From Plasmodium relictum (taxonomy: Eukaryota; Apicomplexa; Aconoidasida; Haemosporida; Plasmodiidae): a DNA stretch of 64,000 nucleotides. Numbering within the stretch: position 1 is the first letter of the stretch; every line of letters begins with the position of its first letter. The notes under the pieces are model-generated. The model did no database searches, had not been told where the DNA came from, and was given only the letters and a program-made list of their open reading frames with translations. Where the stretch lies: the NCBI RefSeq assembly GCF_900005765.1, contig NC_041690.1:2418001-2482000 (forward strand). Direction: 5' to 3'. Below are positions 43,392-55,275 of this stretch, piece by piece. Made by a program: the position numbers and the translations under genes.

Positions 43392-44853
43392 GTTTTTTTA
43401 TAATTTTTCTTAAATTTTTTAATCTCTATTTTAAAAATTTAATCTGTTATGCAACATTATTCTTAATAAAAGAAAAAAAGAATATACATATATACCTATT
43501 CATTATTTTAAAAAATATTTGTAATTTAAAAAATACTAAGATTTACTTTTTAATAGGAAGTAATATTTGTACTTTTAAAGGATTTATAGAACGTTTTATT
43601 CAAGAAAAATTCGAATTTTTTTAATTTATAAAGAGAATAAATATATGAAAAAAAAAATTTTCTTTCATAAAAAGATTTTTATAAAAAAGTTTTTATAACA
43701 AATTGTAAATTTAGGATATGGATATTACAAATGTGATTTCTCTTTTTTTAATATAATGCATATATAAAATTTTATAAGAAATGCAATTTCTCTTTTGTTG
43801 AATTTAGTAATAAGCAAATTATTTACGTTTCTACTTTATTTTACTTTTTTTTAATGTAATATTTATAACCTAATGTTATAAATATTATATTAACATATAT
43901 GGTTTTCGTTTCATCGTATTTTTTTTTAAATTATAAAAAGCAATATTCCTTTTTCTATGTATTTTTAGATAACCGTTGTTCCATTTTTTTCTTTTTTTTT
44001 TTACACTTAACACAAAATCGACATATAAATATATAATAAAGAACATTATAAGAATTTGATAAACATGAGTAAATATTATTTGTTAATTTCAAAATTACAA
44101 AAGAATATATATTATATTTTCATAAAAAAAAAATACTTCAAATTTTATGAATTTTGTTGATTTTGTGAATTATTATAATTTTGAAACAAATGTAAGAAAA
44201 TTTCAGGAAAAAAAATAAAATATTAAAAAGAATAAATTTATTTGATAAATGAATACTAATAAAATATATAAATGCATAATATATATTATTTTTTTAAATT
44301 CTTAAATTTATTATTTCTTTAGGAATTTGTAATATATATATATATAAATTTAAAAATATTTTATTTTTTTTCTTATATAAATATATATAAACGAATGTAC
44401 ACATTCGAAAATAACAAAAAATTTATGATAAATCTAATGACAATAGATTTTTTGATATATTTTATTATTTTCTTAATAATAAAGAAAAAATATATTACCA
44501 AAAAAATATTATTTTTTTAATAGTATAAATGTAATATCAATTTGAAGATTTTAATGTTCCATTTTTCATTTAAAGATATGATATAAAATAGTTTAAAAAA
44601 ATAGAAAATTCATCATAATATATAAAATTGAGAAATAAAAATATAACGAATTAAATTTTTCAAAAAATATGTACAAATTGAATGTTGAAAAAATGAAAAT
44701 ATATTTAAAAAATTTTAACTTAAATTATACACTTTACTTTTAATTATATTCTTTTATGTACGAGTGAAAAAAAAAAAAGTAAAATAAATACTATAGTTTC
44801 ATTTTTTTTTTTTTTATTCGTGAAGGCAAACTATTATATTCTTTTTGTGTAAG
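43392..44853. promoter_or_regulatory. Divergent promoter region between DUF819 and syntaxin genes
   Basis: 1.46 kb AT spacer. It holds an inverted repeat CGAATGT-AC-ACATTCG at 44392-44407, about 450 bp before the syntaxin ATG. No supported gene was found; the open frame at 43364-43624 is an overlap artefact. Confidence 0.5.
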
Positions 44854-46269
44854 ATGCCTCATGTTGATAAAACAGAAGAGTTTTTTAAAATTGTTGAGAA
44901 GTTTAGCAGTGATAATTTTAATTTAAGAAAAAATAGAAGCATTTCTCAAGATACTCAAGTGAGTGAACTTGCTTCGAAAGTAACTGATTTATTACAAGGA
45001 GGAAATCAAAAATTACAACAGTTGGAAAGATGTAATTAAAAAAAAAAACAAGAAAAAAAGAAAGGAAAAGAAAAGAAAATTATTCTATTATAAAATTTAT
45101 ATTATTTGTTGAGATGAAATAACTTAAATGTTAAGTATTCATTCTACAAAAATATATTTAAAAAATTGTATAAATATTTTTTATTTTTTTTATATTTATC
45201 TTTATATATATATATGTATTTAATAAATATTAATAATAAATAATTATTATTTTAAGGTGTAAAACAAAAAGGAATTTTTAATGATAAAACATCTGAAATA
45301 GAAGAATTAACATACGAAGTAAAACAAACAATTACAGAAGTAACGAATAATTTAGATTCATTAGTACATTATACTTGTAGTTTAAATATTAGTAATCCAC
45401 AAAGTAGAACTCATATAGACAATATTATTTCTTCATTAAAAAATCAACTTTATGAATTTACTAAGAAATTCAAAGACACTCTACAAATAAGGAGTGAAGT
45501 AATGTTAAAAAAAAAAATGGCACATATATATATATGTATATATTTATTTCATTTTTTTATGATTTTTTATTTTTTTTTTATATAATTTATCAAAATATTA
45601 TAACAATTCACTTAATTTTTTCATTTGTTTACATAAAAAATAGCATATAAAAAAACAAGTAAATAGAAGGAAAATGTATTCCCATACATTAACTGAAGCA
45701 ACATTTAACAATGAAAATTATAAATTTACACCACTTCATGATATTGACATTGAAAGGTATACAACTTTTTTTTGAAATAAAATATGATAAAATGCGATTA
45801 TTTATTTATATATTTTTTTAAATATGAATATATTTATTATATATATATATATATTTTTAGTGGCCAACAACAAACTCTGAAAGTACCAGAAAAAACATAT
45901 CTACATTCAAGAGCAGATGCTATGGAAAATATTCAAAAAGTAATAGGGGATTTAGCACAGATGTTCCAAAAAGTTGCAACTATGGTTACACAACAAGATG
46001 AAATGATTAAACGTATTGACGAAGATATAGATATTTCTTTATCAAATACTAGAGAAGGACAAAATTATCTTTTATCATATTTTAATAGAGTTACATCCAC
46101 AAGAACTCTAATATTACAGGTATGAATTTTATTAATAATGTAATATTTATAATAAAATATATGTATTTAATATTTTTACTAAAATTATAAATTTTGTATT
46201 TTTTTCTTTACACCTCAGATTTTTGTGTGTATATTTGTTTTGATAGTATTTTTTGTTTTATTTTCTTAA
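44854..46269 (+). CDS. SYN5: Syntaxin 5 (Sed5-like Qa-SNARE), five exons
   Basis: Exons 44854-45031, 45257-45498, 45644-45756, 45861-46119 and 46219-46269 join in phase to give 280 residues; the ATG at 44854 is preferred over an upstream TTG. The N-terminal Habc part includes TEEFFKIVEKFSSDN and SELASKVTDLLQGG, of Sed5 type. The SNARE helix begins RADAMENIQKVIGDLAQMFQ and has Gln223 at the zero layer in TQQDEMIKRIDEDI, making it a Q-SNARE. Exon 5 alone encodes the C-terminal membrane anchor (IFVCIFVLIVFFVLF) ending at a stop. Syntaxin 5 drives fusion of ER-derived vesicles with the Golgi and within the Golgi. Each intron has GT...AG and a T-rich acceptor. Length is normal. Confidence 0.94.
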
Positions 46270-47429
46270 AAAGAAACTTACACAGAGCTGAAGAAAATAC
46301 TTTTGATAAATTATCTAAAATATATTTTTATAAGGAAATAATATTATGTATTCAAATACTTCCTTATCAGTGATATATTTTTATATTTTTAATTTCGTTT
46401 TAACATAAAATCATTAACCATATTTCGTTAAAGAAATCATAATTTTTTTTAGTGTTTGCCATTTATTCTTAAATGCTATTTATTTTTTTTTTTTTAAATG
46501 ATAAATTTAAATTGGCAATTTTAAAATAAAATAAAAATTGTTACATAAATTTATAAATACATTTTTAATAAAATGAAATATATACATATTCTTATGTAAA
46601 AAAAAAGAAAAATTACGAATACATGTATATTTTAATTTTTATTTTTTTTAAGTTTTACATAGTTTATATATCCTGATTTTTTGTTTTAATAATTTTTTAA
46701 ATTATTCTCCTATATTTCTTAATATTGATATTTAATCAAAAAAATTATCATTTAATATAAAATGAGTATACATAATTATATTTAATTAAAATTAGCATTT
46801 TATTAAAATTTTACTTTTTTATATATTAAAATTTTATTAAATTACCTTTATTTTTTCATAAAAAAAAATTCCAAATTTAATAACTTTTTATGTTCTAACA
46901 ACATACAACACACTAATACCTGACATAAAACAAGAGAAAAATTTATATAGTATTCTGAAAACCTAATATAATTTTCCTAAGTATTAACATTAAAAATTTC
47001 TGAAAAAGGTACGGAATTGTATTTATTACATATAAAATTACATTTAAGAGTAGAAAAATTATAGCACTAAAATAGCATAAACACTTATTCTTAAGAAAGA
47101 GGTGTAAAAATTATTAAAAATAAAAATTTTAACTTGAACATAAAAAATATAAAGTCAATTTTTTATATATATAATTCCTTTATAAATTTTATAGGAATAT
47201 CTCTATTTTATTAATATTCGATTAAAACTTCATTGTTATAATTTGTTCAATTTTTTTATTTTCTGACTAATACTAATACATGTATTTATCTTGTTTTACT
47301 TTTTTTCGGAGAGTATTCTAGACTTCTATAATTTTTATGTGATTAAAAGCATTTTTTTTTTTACTTTAAAATTTATAATTATAATATTATATTTTTACAA
47401 ATCATGTTATTATATATTTCTATATAAGA

Positions 47430-47468
<39 letters not shown>

Positions 47469-47561
47469 TATAATTTTATTTGAATTTTGAAAAGTTTGTA
47501 ATATTTATATATTTTTTAATTATTTATATTCATTTAAAAAAAAAAAAAAATTATTAAAAAT
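46270..47561. other. Convergent intergenic gap with a 3' hairpin
   Basis: 1.3 kb between the syntaxin and RPL23 stops. A stem-loop (ATAAGGAA/TTCCTTAT, with an inner GTATT/AATAC stem) lies at 46330-46367. The stretch 46870-47105 is less A/T-homopolymeric than its surroundings but has stops in all frames, so no gene is proposed. A TA run lies near 47438-47461. Confidence 0.55.
46330..46367 (+). other. Stem-loop in the syntaxin 3' region
   Basis: Outer arms ATAAGGAA (46330-46337) and TTCCTTAT (46360-46367) pair perfectly. Inside the loop GTATT (46348-46352) pairs with AATAC (46355-46359). It starts 60 bp after the stop codon, so it probably lies in the 3' UTR. Confidence 0.55.
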
Positions 47562-48273
47562 TTAAACAATTGCAGAAGCAGCTGATGATAATTTTGGCCA
47601 CAATTCTGCACATTCCCTGGCAACTGGTCCTGTTATTGCCGATCCTTTCATTTCTCCTTTAGGGTTAACAATAACACCTGCATTATCTTCAAAATATATA
47701 AAATAACCTTCGTGTCTTCTCCATGCCTTTGATTGACGAGCAATGATAGCATTTAAAACTTTTTTTCTCAAATCAGGCTTTCCTTTTTTTACAGTTGCCA
47801 ATACCATATCTCCCAATGAAGCAGCTGGTAATCTATTTAAACATGATCCGAAACCCTTTAAAAGAAATTAAAATAAAAATAATTATGTAAAAACAAAAAT
47901 ATAAAAAAAATATATGCATATATAAAATAAAGAAAAACTATGAGCAAAACTATATTAATTAAGCTTAGTAGCATTAAATTTTTTTTTAATAAATTTCTAA
48001 AATATATAAGGATCAGTGTTTTTATTATTATCGGCTTGTAAATTTTTTCAACATTTATTTCAGTCCTATCATTGTATTCATCATATGATTTATATATTTT
48101 AGCTAATCTATTTTCATAAAATAAAAAAAAAAAAATAATAAATTTACCTGAACAGCAATAATATATAAATTTTTTCCTCCACTATTATCACAACAATTAA
48201 TGAGAGCACCTACTGGTAAGGATAAGGTGATTCTCATTTTATTTTTTAATGTTCCTGCTCTTCCTCTTTTCAT
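47562..48273 (-). CDS. RPL23: 60S ribosomal protein L23 (uL14), two exons
   Basis: Exons 48273-48148 and 47855-47562 join in phase 0 to give 139 residues. The sequence is the uL14 family throughout: [20 protein letters not shown], then [80 protein letters not shown] and [19 protein letters not shown]. uL14 sits on the intersubunit face of the large subunit and is the docking site for eIF6. The intron is about 290 bp with a GTAAAT donor. The short first exon with an intron soon after the start is common for ribosomal protein genes. Length is exactly that expected. Confidence 0.97.
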
Positions 48274-50305
48274 TTTAAAATAATTATATATTATAATAAA
48301 TTAATAATAAAAGAAAAAAAATAAAAAAAGAAAAATTTCTAATCTCGTAAAAATTTAAATAAAAAAATAAAAAAAAATCATATATAATATATTTATTAAA
48401 ATAGCATTACGACTAAATAATATCACAAAAAAATTAAATATGTATTTGAAATGTTTTAATTGAGTTTATAAACATTTTTTTTATATATACTTAAATATAA
48501 TATGCATATAATATATAAATTTTTTTTTTCCAAAATTGTTTAAATTAAATTTAAAGTTTGTAAGTACATACATATAATAGATATTAATATATTATATATA
48601 TTTTTTTGCATATAAATGAATAAAAATATAAATTCATTTATTTTATTATAAAAAAGTAATATATTAAATATTTATACATAATGAAAAAAAAAAAAAAAAA
48701 AAAAAACAGAAAAAAAAAACATACGAATTATATGCATTCACATATTAACAAAAAATGTTCAAAGTAAATAGTGACAAAAGGGACAAATTAAACATAGGAA
48801 AAAGTTATTTTTTTTTTTAGTATTTATTCTTAATGATTTGTTTAACTTCAAAAATAGCTAATTTTATTGATATCAAAGAAAAATTTATTTAAAATAATAA
48901 TATATATATTTCAAATTATATTGTATTTATATTTTTTTTTACTTTTAATATTATCAATTTAAAGTTTAGTTTCCTTATAAGGCATATGCAAAAGAGAAAA
49001 AGTAAATAATATACAATGAAATAGGAAATATAGAAGTGAAAAAATAAAAAAAATATTTAATAAAAAAACGAGAAAATAAAAGAAAAATTTTAATTAACTC
49101 TATTTTAAAAAATATTATAAAAATATCTTGTTTATATAAAGATATAAAGACTTGTATATATTTTTAAATTAAAAAACAAATGAATAAAAAAGTATTTATT
49201 TTTATAAATTTGCAAATGTGCTTGTTCTGTTCTACTAATTAAAACATTAAATATTAAAATATTTCAAGATAATTAGAATATTCTAAAGAATTTTTCACAT
49301 TTTTTGTATTTATAAATTTGTATTTATTGAAAGTATTGTTTTCTTTATTAGGTTCTACAAAAAAAAAAAAAAAAAATCCACTTTTATTTAAAATATATAC
49401 TTTTAATTCTTTTATTTTGTTTTATATTAAAGCAATATTATATGAAATACATGTATATACAATTTAATTTATAACATATTTGAAAAATAATTGCATAAAA
49501 AATTAATTTTTCTTTTTTTTTCTATATATTTACATTATTTATTGTGTTAAATAATGCTTTGTTAAAAATTTCTTATTAATAAATTAAAAATTTTATTATA
49601 TATTATCTAAAAATTTATATAATTAATGAATATTTACTCTTAAAAATAACTGTTTTAAATTTTTATTACAAAGAGCTCTGGTTATAAATTAAAAAAGAAA
49701 TTTAACTTTTATAGAATTCTAAAAATAATATTTAGCTTTATATTCCTTTTTTTTTTCTTTTCATATATTTATAAGTGCAATAATTACTGTGTTATTTTAA
49801 AATAATAATTCATATATCTGTGCATAATAATATTTCTTTACAAATTAATTTCATAATTTTTCATTATACATATAAGGTTCCCATTTTACAATAAATCTGA
49901 AGTTTCCTTTAAAAATATTTTAAATTTTATATTTTATAGCATATATATACTTTTAAACTTTTTTTTTTTTTTTTCTTTTTTTGAATTATGTAATAATATT
50001 ATAGTTTGTGTAAATATTGCTATATATAAATACACATGTGTATTAAAAAAGTTAATAAAATTTAATGAATAAATAAAAAGATATGCATTAAATATATTTA
50101 CATACTTTTTATTTTGAATATTTATAAAATTGTATTTAAGATAGTAGAATTATAATTTATTTAATAATAGGAGTAATTTAATGTTAAAAAAGGAAAGTAA
50201 ATTTAAATAATTCTTAATTAAAATTTTCGTTTAATTAATTTATATATATGTAAATGTAATTTTTTACTTATATATATATGTTTATGTGTATATATATATG
50301 TAAAC
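48274..50305. promoter_or_regulatory. Divergent region between RPL23 and GlnRS with a possible hidden exon
   Basis: 2.0 kb, longer than most gaps here. It includes an A tract at about 48684-48706 and a perfect 16-bp palindrome AATACACATGTGTATT at 50029-50044. A candidate minus-strand terminal exon at 49254-49354 follows a long T tract. Confidence 0.5.
49254..49354 (-). CDS. Possible terminal exon of an unrecognised small spliced gene
   Basis: On the minus strand an acceptor of about 18 T followed by GTAG opens a 101-base frame. It encodes 32 residues beginning PNKENNTFNKYKFINTKNVK and ends in TAA; it needs one base of codon from an earlier exon. The composition (Asn, Lys, Glu, Ser, Thr) is protein-like rather than the Phe/Ile/Tyr mix of random spacer frames. 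I could not place earlier exons with confidence between 49380 and 50000. It could be chance. Confidence 0.28.
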
Positions 50306-52744
50306 ATGGAACATATAGAAAAGATATACATAAAAAATAAAGTTGAATTGTCTGAAAATTTTCACTATTTCTATAATTGGTTCAAATTTCATTTTGGCAT
50401 ATCTTTGATAATAAGTGAAAATAGTAGTTTAAAAAATAGTATAATATTAGAATTAGAAAATAACAAAAAACTTTTATTAAATGAGATAAATTGTTGTGAA
50501 GCAATATTTAGATTAAGTAGTAATAATGATGATGTAGACTACACTAATTTGTTAGAGAAAGAGGAATTAAAATATTATTTAAAAGATTATATATTAGGAG
50601 ATAAAAGAGTAAATGAAAATTTTTATGAAAAAATAGAAGAAGAAATGATAAATAAAAAGTTTTTTTTCAGTGAAAAGTTGTGTTTTGTTGATTTCTTATT
50701 ATTATGTATATTTAAAAAATACAAAATAGTTAAAATAGAAGAAAAATATAGAAATATAAATAAATGGTTTTCAAAAAATAATTTAAATATTAAAGAAGGG
50801 AGTATTAGCTCTATTACAAATACAAATTTTATACAGCAAATAATTGAAGACGATTTAAAAAAAAAAAAACATGCACAAGTTATAACAAGGTTTCCACCAG
50901 AACCTAATGGCTATCTCCATTTAGGTCATGCAAAAAGCATATGCTTAAATTTTGGACTATCAGAAAAGTATGGTGGTAGAACACATTTACGATTTGATGA
51001 CACCAATCCAGTAACAGAAGAAATAAGATATATTGAATCAATAAAGGAAGACGTTAAATGGTTAGGATATGACTGGAAAGAACATTTATATTTTGCTTCT
51101 GACTATTTTGATCAATTATATGAATGGGCAGTTCAACTAATAAAACAAGGAGATGCTTATGTTGATGATCAATCAATTGAAGAAATACGGAAAACAAGAG
51201 GAACATTAAAAGTACCAGGAATAAATTCTCCATATAGAAATAGATCAGTAGAAGAAAATTTGGAACTTTTTGAAAAAATGAAAAAAGGAGAATATAAAGA
51301 AGGAGAAAGAGTTTTAAGAGCAAAAATTGATATGACTGCAGGAAACATAAATATGCGTGATCCCATATTATATAGGATTATGCATAAAGTTCATCCTAAA
51401 ACTAAAGATAAATGGGTTATATATCCAATGTATGATTTTGCTCATGGTCAATCTGATTCTATTGAAAAAATTACTCATTCTATCTGTACTTTAGAATTTG
51501 AAGCACATAGACCTTTATATGAATGGTTTCAAGAAAAATTAAATATTTTTAGAACAAGACAAATTGAATTTGCTCGCCTAAATTTAACTTATATGGTTAT
51601 GAGTAAAAGAAAATTACTAACCCTAGTTAATGAAAAATGGGTAAAAGACTGGGATGATCCACGTATGCCAACTATTTCTGGTATGAGAAGAAGAGGATAT
51701 AGCCCTGAAGCAATAAAAGATTTTTGCAGCAAAGTAGGAGTAGCTAAAAGAGAAAATATGATATCATTCGACTTATTAGAATTGTGTGCAAGAGAAGATA
51801 TGAACAAAAAAGCTATACGATTATTTGGTGTATTAAAACCATTAAAAGTTGTTATAACAAATTTTGATGAAAATTTATATAACACTACTGACTTTTATGT
51901 ATTAACTGCTTTAAATCATCCTAAAAATGAAAATATGGGAAGTAGATCAATATCATTTGAAAAAGAAATATTTATTGATGAGGAGGATTTTCAAGAATTT
52001 CCTTCAGAAGACTTTTATCGTTTAGCACCACATAGAACAGTTCGATTAAGATATGCATTTTGTATCACTTGCAATGAAGTTATTAAAAATAAAGATAATA
52101 AAATTATAGAAATAAGATGTACTTATGATCATAATAGTAAAAGTGGTACTTCAGAAAATTTAAAAAAAGTAAAATCTACAATCCATTGGGTATCAAAAAA
52201 AAATTCAGTCCTATCAGAATTTAGAATGTATGATAAATTATTTACAAAAGCTAATCCTGAATCTAATGATGATGATAATGATATCGAAAAATATATGAAT
52301 AATTTTACTATCGAACTAGAAGACAAAAATACTATGAATAATAATTCAGTTGATTATTATTACGATTTTCAAAAAGATAATGAGAATTTTAAAGAAGAAA
52401 TTGCTAATGATGAAAATAATATAGGATGGAGAAAATATATCAATAAAAATTCGTTAATAATACACAAGGGATTAGTTGAAAAATATTCTATAAACTGTAA
52501 AGTAGGAGATCCCATACAATTTGAAAGAGTTGGATATTTTACAAAAGATAGTGATTCTACTGAAGATTTGCCAGTTTTCAATTTAACAGTAGCTCTAATT
52601 GATAATTTTTCATTAAAAAAGAAAAAAAGTGAATTGATTAAAAAAGAAATGGATAGGATTAAAAGAGAAAAAATAGCTAACGAAAGAAAGATGAAAAAGG
52701 AGCAAAAAAAAATTAGAGAAGAAAAAAAAAACAAACAGGCATAA
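50306..52744 (+). CDS. GlnRS: Glutamine--tRNA ligase
   Basis: 812 residues, one exon, ATG start. This class I synthetase charges tRNA-Gln. The N-terminal 170 residues look like a GST-like appended domain (ending FVDFLLLCIFKKYK), as in eukaryotic Glx synthetases. The catalytic core starts ITRFPPEPNGYLHLGHAKS, with HLGH at 205-208. It continues with LRFDDTNPVTEEIRYIESI, then YPMYDFAHGQSDSIEKITHS and the VMSKRK loop (432-436). GlnRS wording is clear: PPEPNGYLHLGHAKSI, NPxxE, MRRRGYSPEAIKDFC and NTTDFYVLTALNHPKNENMG. It has the HLGH spacing and anticodon beta-barrels of GlnRS, not GluRS (YDFAxxxxDS). The barrel part contains an Asp/Asn-rich insert at about 650-690. The C-terminal 40 residues are a highly charged Lys/Glu helix. 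No organelle leader is seen. Confidence 0.95.
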   Translation: MEHIEKIYIKNKVELSENFHYFYNWFKFHFGISLIISENSSLKNSIILELENNKKLLLNEINCCEAIFRLSSNNDDVDYTNLLEKEELKYYLKDYILGDKRVNENFYEKIEEEMINKKFFFSEKLCFVDFLLLCIFKKYKIVKIEEKYRNINKWFSKNNLNIKEGSISSITNTNFIQQIIEDDLKKKKHAQVITRFPPEPNGYLHLGHAKSICLNFGLSEKYGGRTHLRFDDTNPVTEEIRYIESIKEDVKWLGYDWKEHLYFASDYFDQLYEWAVQLIKQGDAYVDDQSIEEIRKTRGTLKVPGINSPYRNRSVEENLELFEKMKKGEYKEGERVLRAKIDMTAGNINMRDPILYRIMHKVHPKTKDKWVIYPMYDFAHGQSDSIEKITHSICTLEFEAHRPLYEWFQEKLNIFRTRQIEFARLNLTYMVMSKRKLLTLVNEKWVKDWDDPRMPTISGMRRRGYSPEAIKDFCSKVGVAKRENMISFDLLELCAREDMNKKAIRLFGVLKPLKVVITNFDENLYNTTDFYVLTALNHPKNENMGSRSISFEKEIFIDEEDFQEFPSEDFYRLAPHRTVRLRYAFCITCNEVIKNKDNKIIEIRCTYDHNSKSGTSENLKKVKSTIHWVSKKNSVLSEFRMYDKLFTKANPESNDDDNDIEKYMNNFTIELEDKNTMNNNSVDYYYDFQKDNENFKEEIANDENNIGWRKYINKNSLIIHKGLVEKYSINCKVGDPIQFERVGYFTKDSDSTEDLPVFNLTVALIDNFSLKKKKSELIKKEMDRIKREKIANERKMKKEQKKIREEKKNKQA

Positions 52745-53629
52745 AAAGAAAAAAGTTAAACCAAATACATAAACGAATAAATTAATAAACAATTGAGATT
52801 CAAAAATAAAATTTAAAATTTTTATTACATTTTCCAAAAGATAAATATTTAAGGATAATTTTTTTATTTTATTTTTTTGCTATGTTATTAATGAAGTATG
52901 CATTAACTGGAATTAATGCTTTTTTTTTTTTTTTTTTTAACTTTTTTTTAAATTTTAGAGTTACAATTTTATATTAAAATTTAATATATATAACTTCAAT
53001 TTTTATTTGAAATTTTTTTTATGTAATTTTATTAAAAATAACTCCTAAATATTTAAATAATTTTAAAAAAATAAATAAAATACATATATTTTGTAAACTT
53101 AAAGATAGAATACATTCTTTAAAAAATATAAAATATTAAGAGAAAACTAAATTTTTATTACTTTATATAAAAAAAAAAAAAAAAAAATTATGATTATAAT
53201 ATTTTTTTTTTTTAATTAATCTAATTAGATACTAATATGAATAGAGAAAAATTTTCTTATTTTATTTCCCAAATATCTTAAAGTATACACATATGTATGC
53301 ATATAAGTTATATATATTTTTAATAAATTTAATTTTATTCACAATTGAATTGCTTAATATAAATATATATATAAATATATATATGTATTTCTAAAATAAT
53401 AAAACTTTTTTTTTTTTATTTCTTCTGTCAATGCTAATTTGAAAAAAATATAATTCAGTGTATACTCCTTTTTATTTTAATATTTTTTTTTTTTTTTTTC
53501 ATCTTCTCTGCTATAATTTAAAAGATAATTATATATATTTTAATAATTTTTTTCTTTTATTTTTTCTATTTTTATTTTTTTAACTAATATTTAATCGTTT
53601 ATATACCTGTACAATAACGTTTTGTTAAA
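52745..53629. other. Tandem intergenic gap
   Basis: 0.9 kb containing the GlnRS 3' UTR and the DEH promoter. Long T tracts (52920-52938, 53484-53499) and A tracts only. Confidence 0.6.
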
Positions 53630-54536
53630 ATGATTGTAAAGGGAAAATATACACTAATTTATAATATTTTATGTTGTATATTATGGGCATTTACTTTATT
53701 TACTTCCTTACAATATGTTTTTAATAAAGAGAAATATCATATAGAAAATTTTTGGAGAAATTCAAGAAAATTAATTACAATTACGCAGTCATTAGCTATT
53801 TTTGAGATTTTCTTTTCAATTATTAGTATTTAAAAATCAATTATAGCATAAGTTGCATATACATTTTTATACATATATATGTATATAATTTGTTACTTTA
53901 TTTTATTTTTTCTTTTTAGATGTGATAAAATCAGTAACAAGTATTGTAGCAATTCAAGTATTTAGTAGATTATTTATTGTCTATTTAATTTTTAATTATT
54001 TACCTAATAATAATAAATGGATATTCTCCTGTTTAATTGCTTGGTCGATTATTGATATAATTCGTTATTTATTTTATTCTTTCAACATATTGAATATTCG
54101 TATTAATTTTTTAGCAGCACTAAGAAATAAACGTATTAATAGAAAAATAAATAAAAATCCGAAAATAAATTATAAATTTTTAAATATAGAAAAATAAATA
54201 TATATGTTAAAACTTACAAATATGCATATAAATAACATTAATTTTTTATAATTTTTTTTTATGCAGTTCCATTGATATTATACCCAATAGGAATAACTTC
54301 GGAAATTGTTTGTACTATATCTAGTTTGGATAACATTTATAATACGCCATTTTTAAGAGCATTTCCATATCCTATGCCAAATAATTTGAATTTTCAAATT
54401 GATATCTATTATCTATGTATTTTTGTATTATTTCTTTATATACCAGGAAGCTTTTTACTTTACTCAACTGCTATAAAGTAATTCCTTTTTTTTTTCTTTT
54501 AACCATACATATAAAATTATAAACATATTTTAATTA

Positions 54537-54587
<51 letters not shown>

Positions 54588-54679
54588 GATTATGATTATT
54601 ATATAAATTTCTTTTTTCTTTTTCTTCATTTTTCAGAAAAAGTAGACAAGAAACCAAAATAACAGAAAAAAAATTGTGA
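53630..54679 (+). CDS. DEH: Very-long-chain 3-hydroxyacyl-CoA dehydratase (DEH/PTPLA/Phs1), four exons
   Basis: Exons 53630-53825, 53920-54132, 54267-54477 and 54637-54679 join in phase for 220 residues. The donor at 54133 was chosen over an earlier GTATT because it keeps the spacing of the conserved region (NFLAALRNKLPLILYPIG against YFLKWARYTLFIVLYPMG from memory of the family). Multi-pass ER membrane protein. Segments present are WAFTLFTSLQ, LAIFEIFFSIINVIKSVTS (family LE.lHsllGlV.S), QVFSRLF, AWSIIDIIRYLFYSFN and LYPIGITSEI. The catalytic pair expected from yeast Phs1 is Tyr142 and Glu149, with the right seven-residue spacing. It performs the third step of fatty-acid elongation. The last exon adds a short Lys-rich tail. 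Intron 3 is largely a TA tract. Confidence 0.9.
54541..54584. repeat. TA dinucleotide tract in DEH intron 3
   Basis: About 44 bp of uninterrupted TA lies within the last intron of DEH, 53 bp before the acceptor. Confidence 0.9.
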
Positions 54680-55275
54680 AACAGAGCAGTTAAAAATATT
54701 GTGAAATTTTAAAAATAAAAAATTATTAAAAATATAACTATTCAAAATTTGAAAATAATAATTATTAAGGATATGAAAAGAAATATAAAAAATTAGTAAA
54801 TAATTAATAAAAGCATTTATAATGAGCAACTTCATTACTGAGATTAATTTTTAATTACTAAATACAGAATAAAAAAAAAAAAAGGGAAATATGTAAATAA
54901 ATTAACAATTGATATATTTTGAGATAAGAGAAGAAATATAAATTTAAATCATGTGAAAATTATTTTATTTTATTTTTTTTTTTTTTTTGAAATGAGCAAA
55001 CAAAAAAGGACAAGAAAATTAATTAAAATTAGTATCCATTTAGAAGCATTACCTTAATGATACTCCTATTTGATATGGTAATTTTTTATGTTTAATTTCC
55101 TTATTAAAATAAATTAATATAATTATATTATTAAAAAAAAATTATATAATATAAAAATTATATATTTATATTTTTAACTTTTCAATATAATACAATTTTA
55201 TACACATTTTATTTTATTTTATTTTATTTTTTTTTTGAATTTAATAAATTTTTAATTATTATTCAAATTATAAAT
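54680..55275. other. Convergent intergenic gap, nothing coding seen
   Basis: 0.6 kb between the DEH stop and the stop of the repeat-rich gene. The minus-strand open frame at 54626-54835 overlaps DEH exon 4 and looks like chance. Confidence 0.6.

Noticed and set aside
43364-43624. 86-codon plus-strand frame
   Set aside because: Overlaps the start of the DUF819 gene and has no independent support.
54059-54266. Earlier donor (GTATT near 54099) for DEH exon 2
   Set aside because: It keeps phase but shortens the region before LYPIG by 11 residues relative to the family; the donor at 54133 preserves the length.
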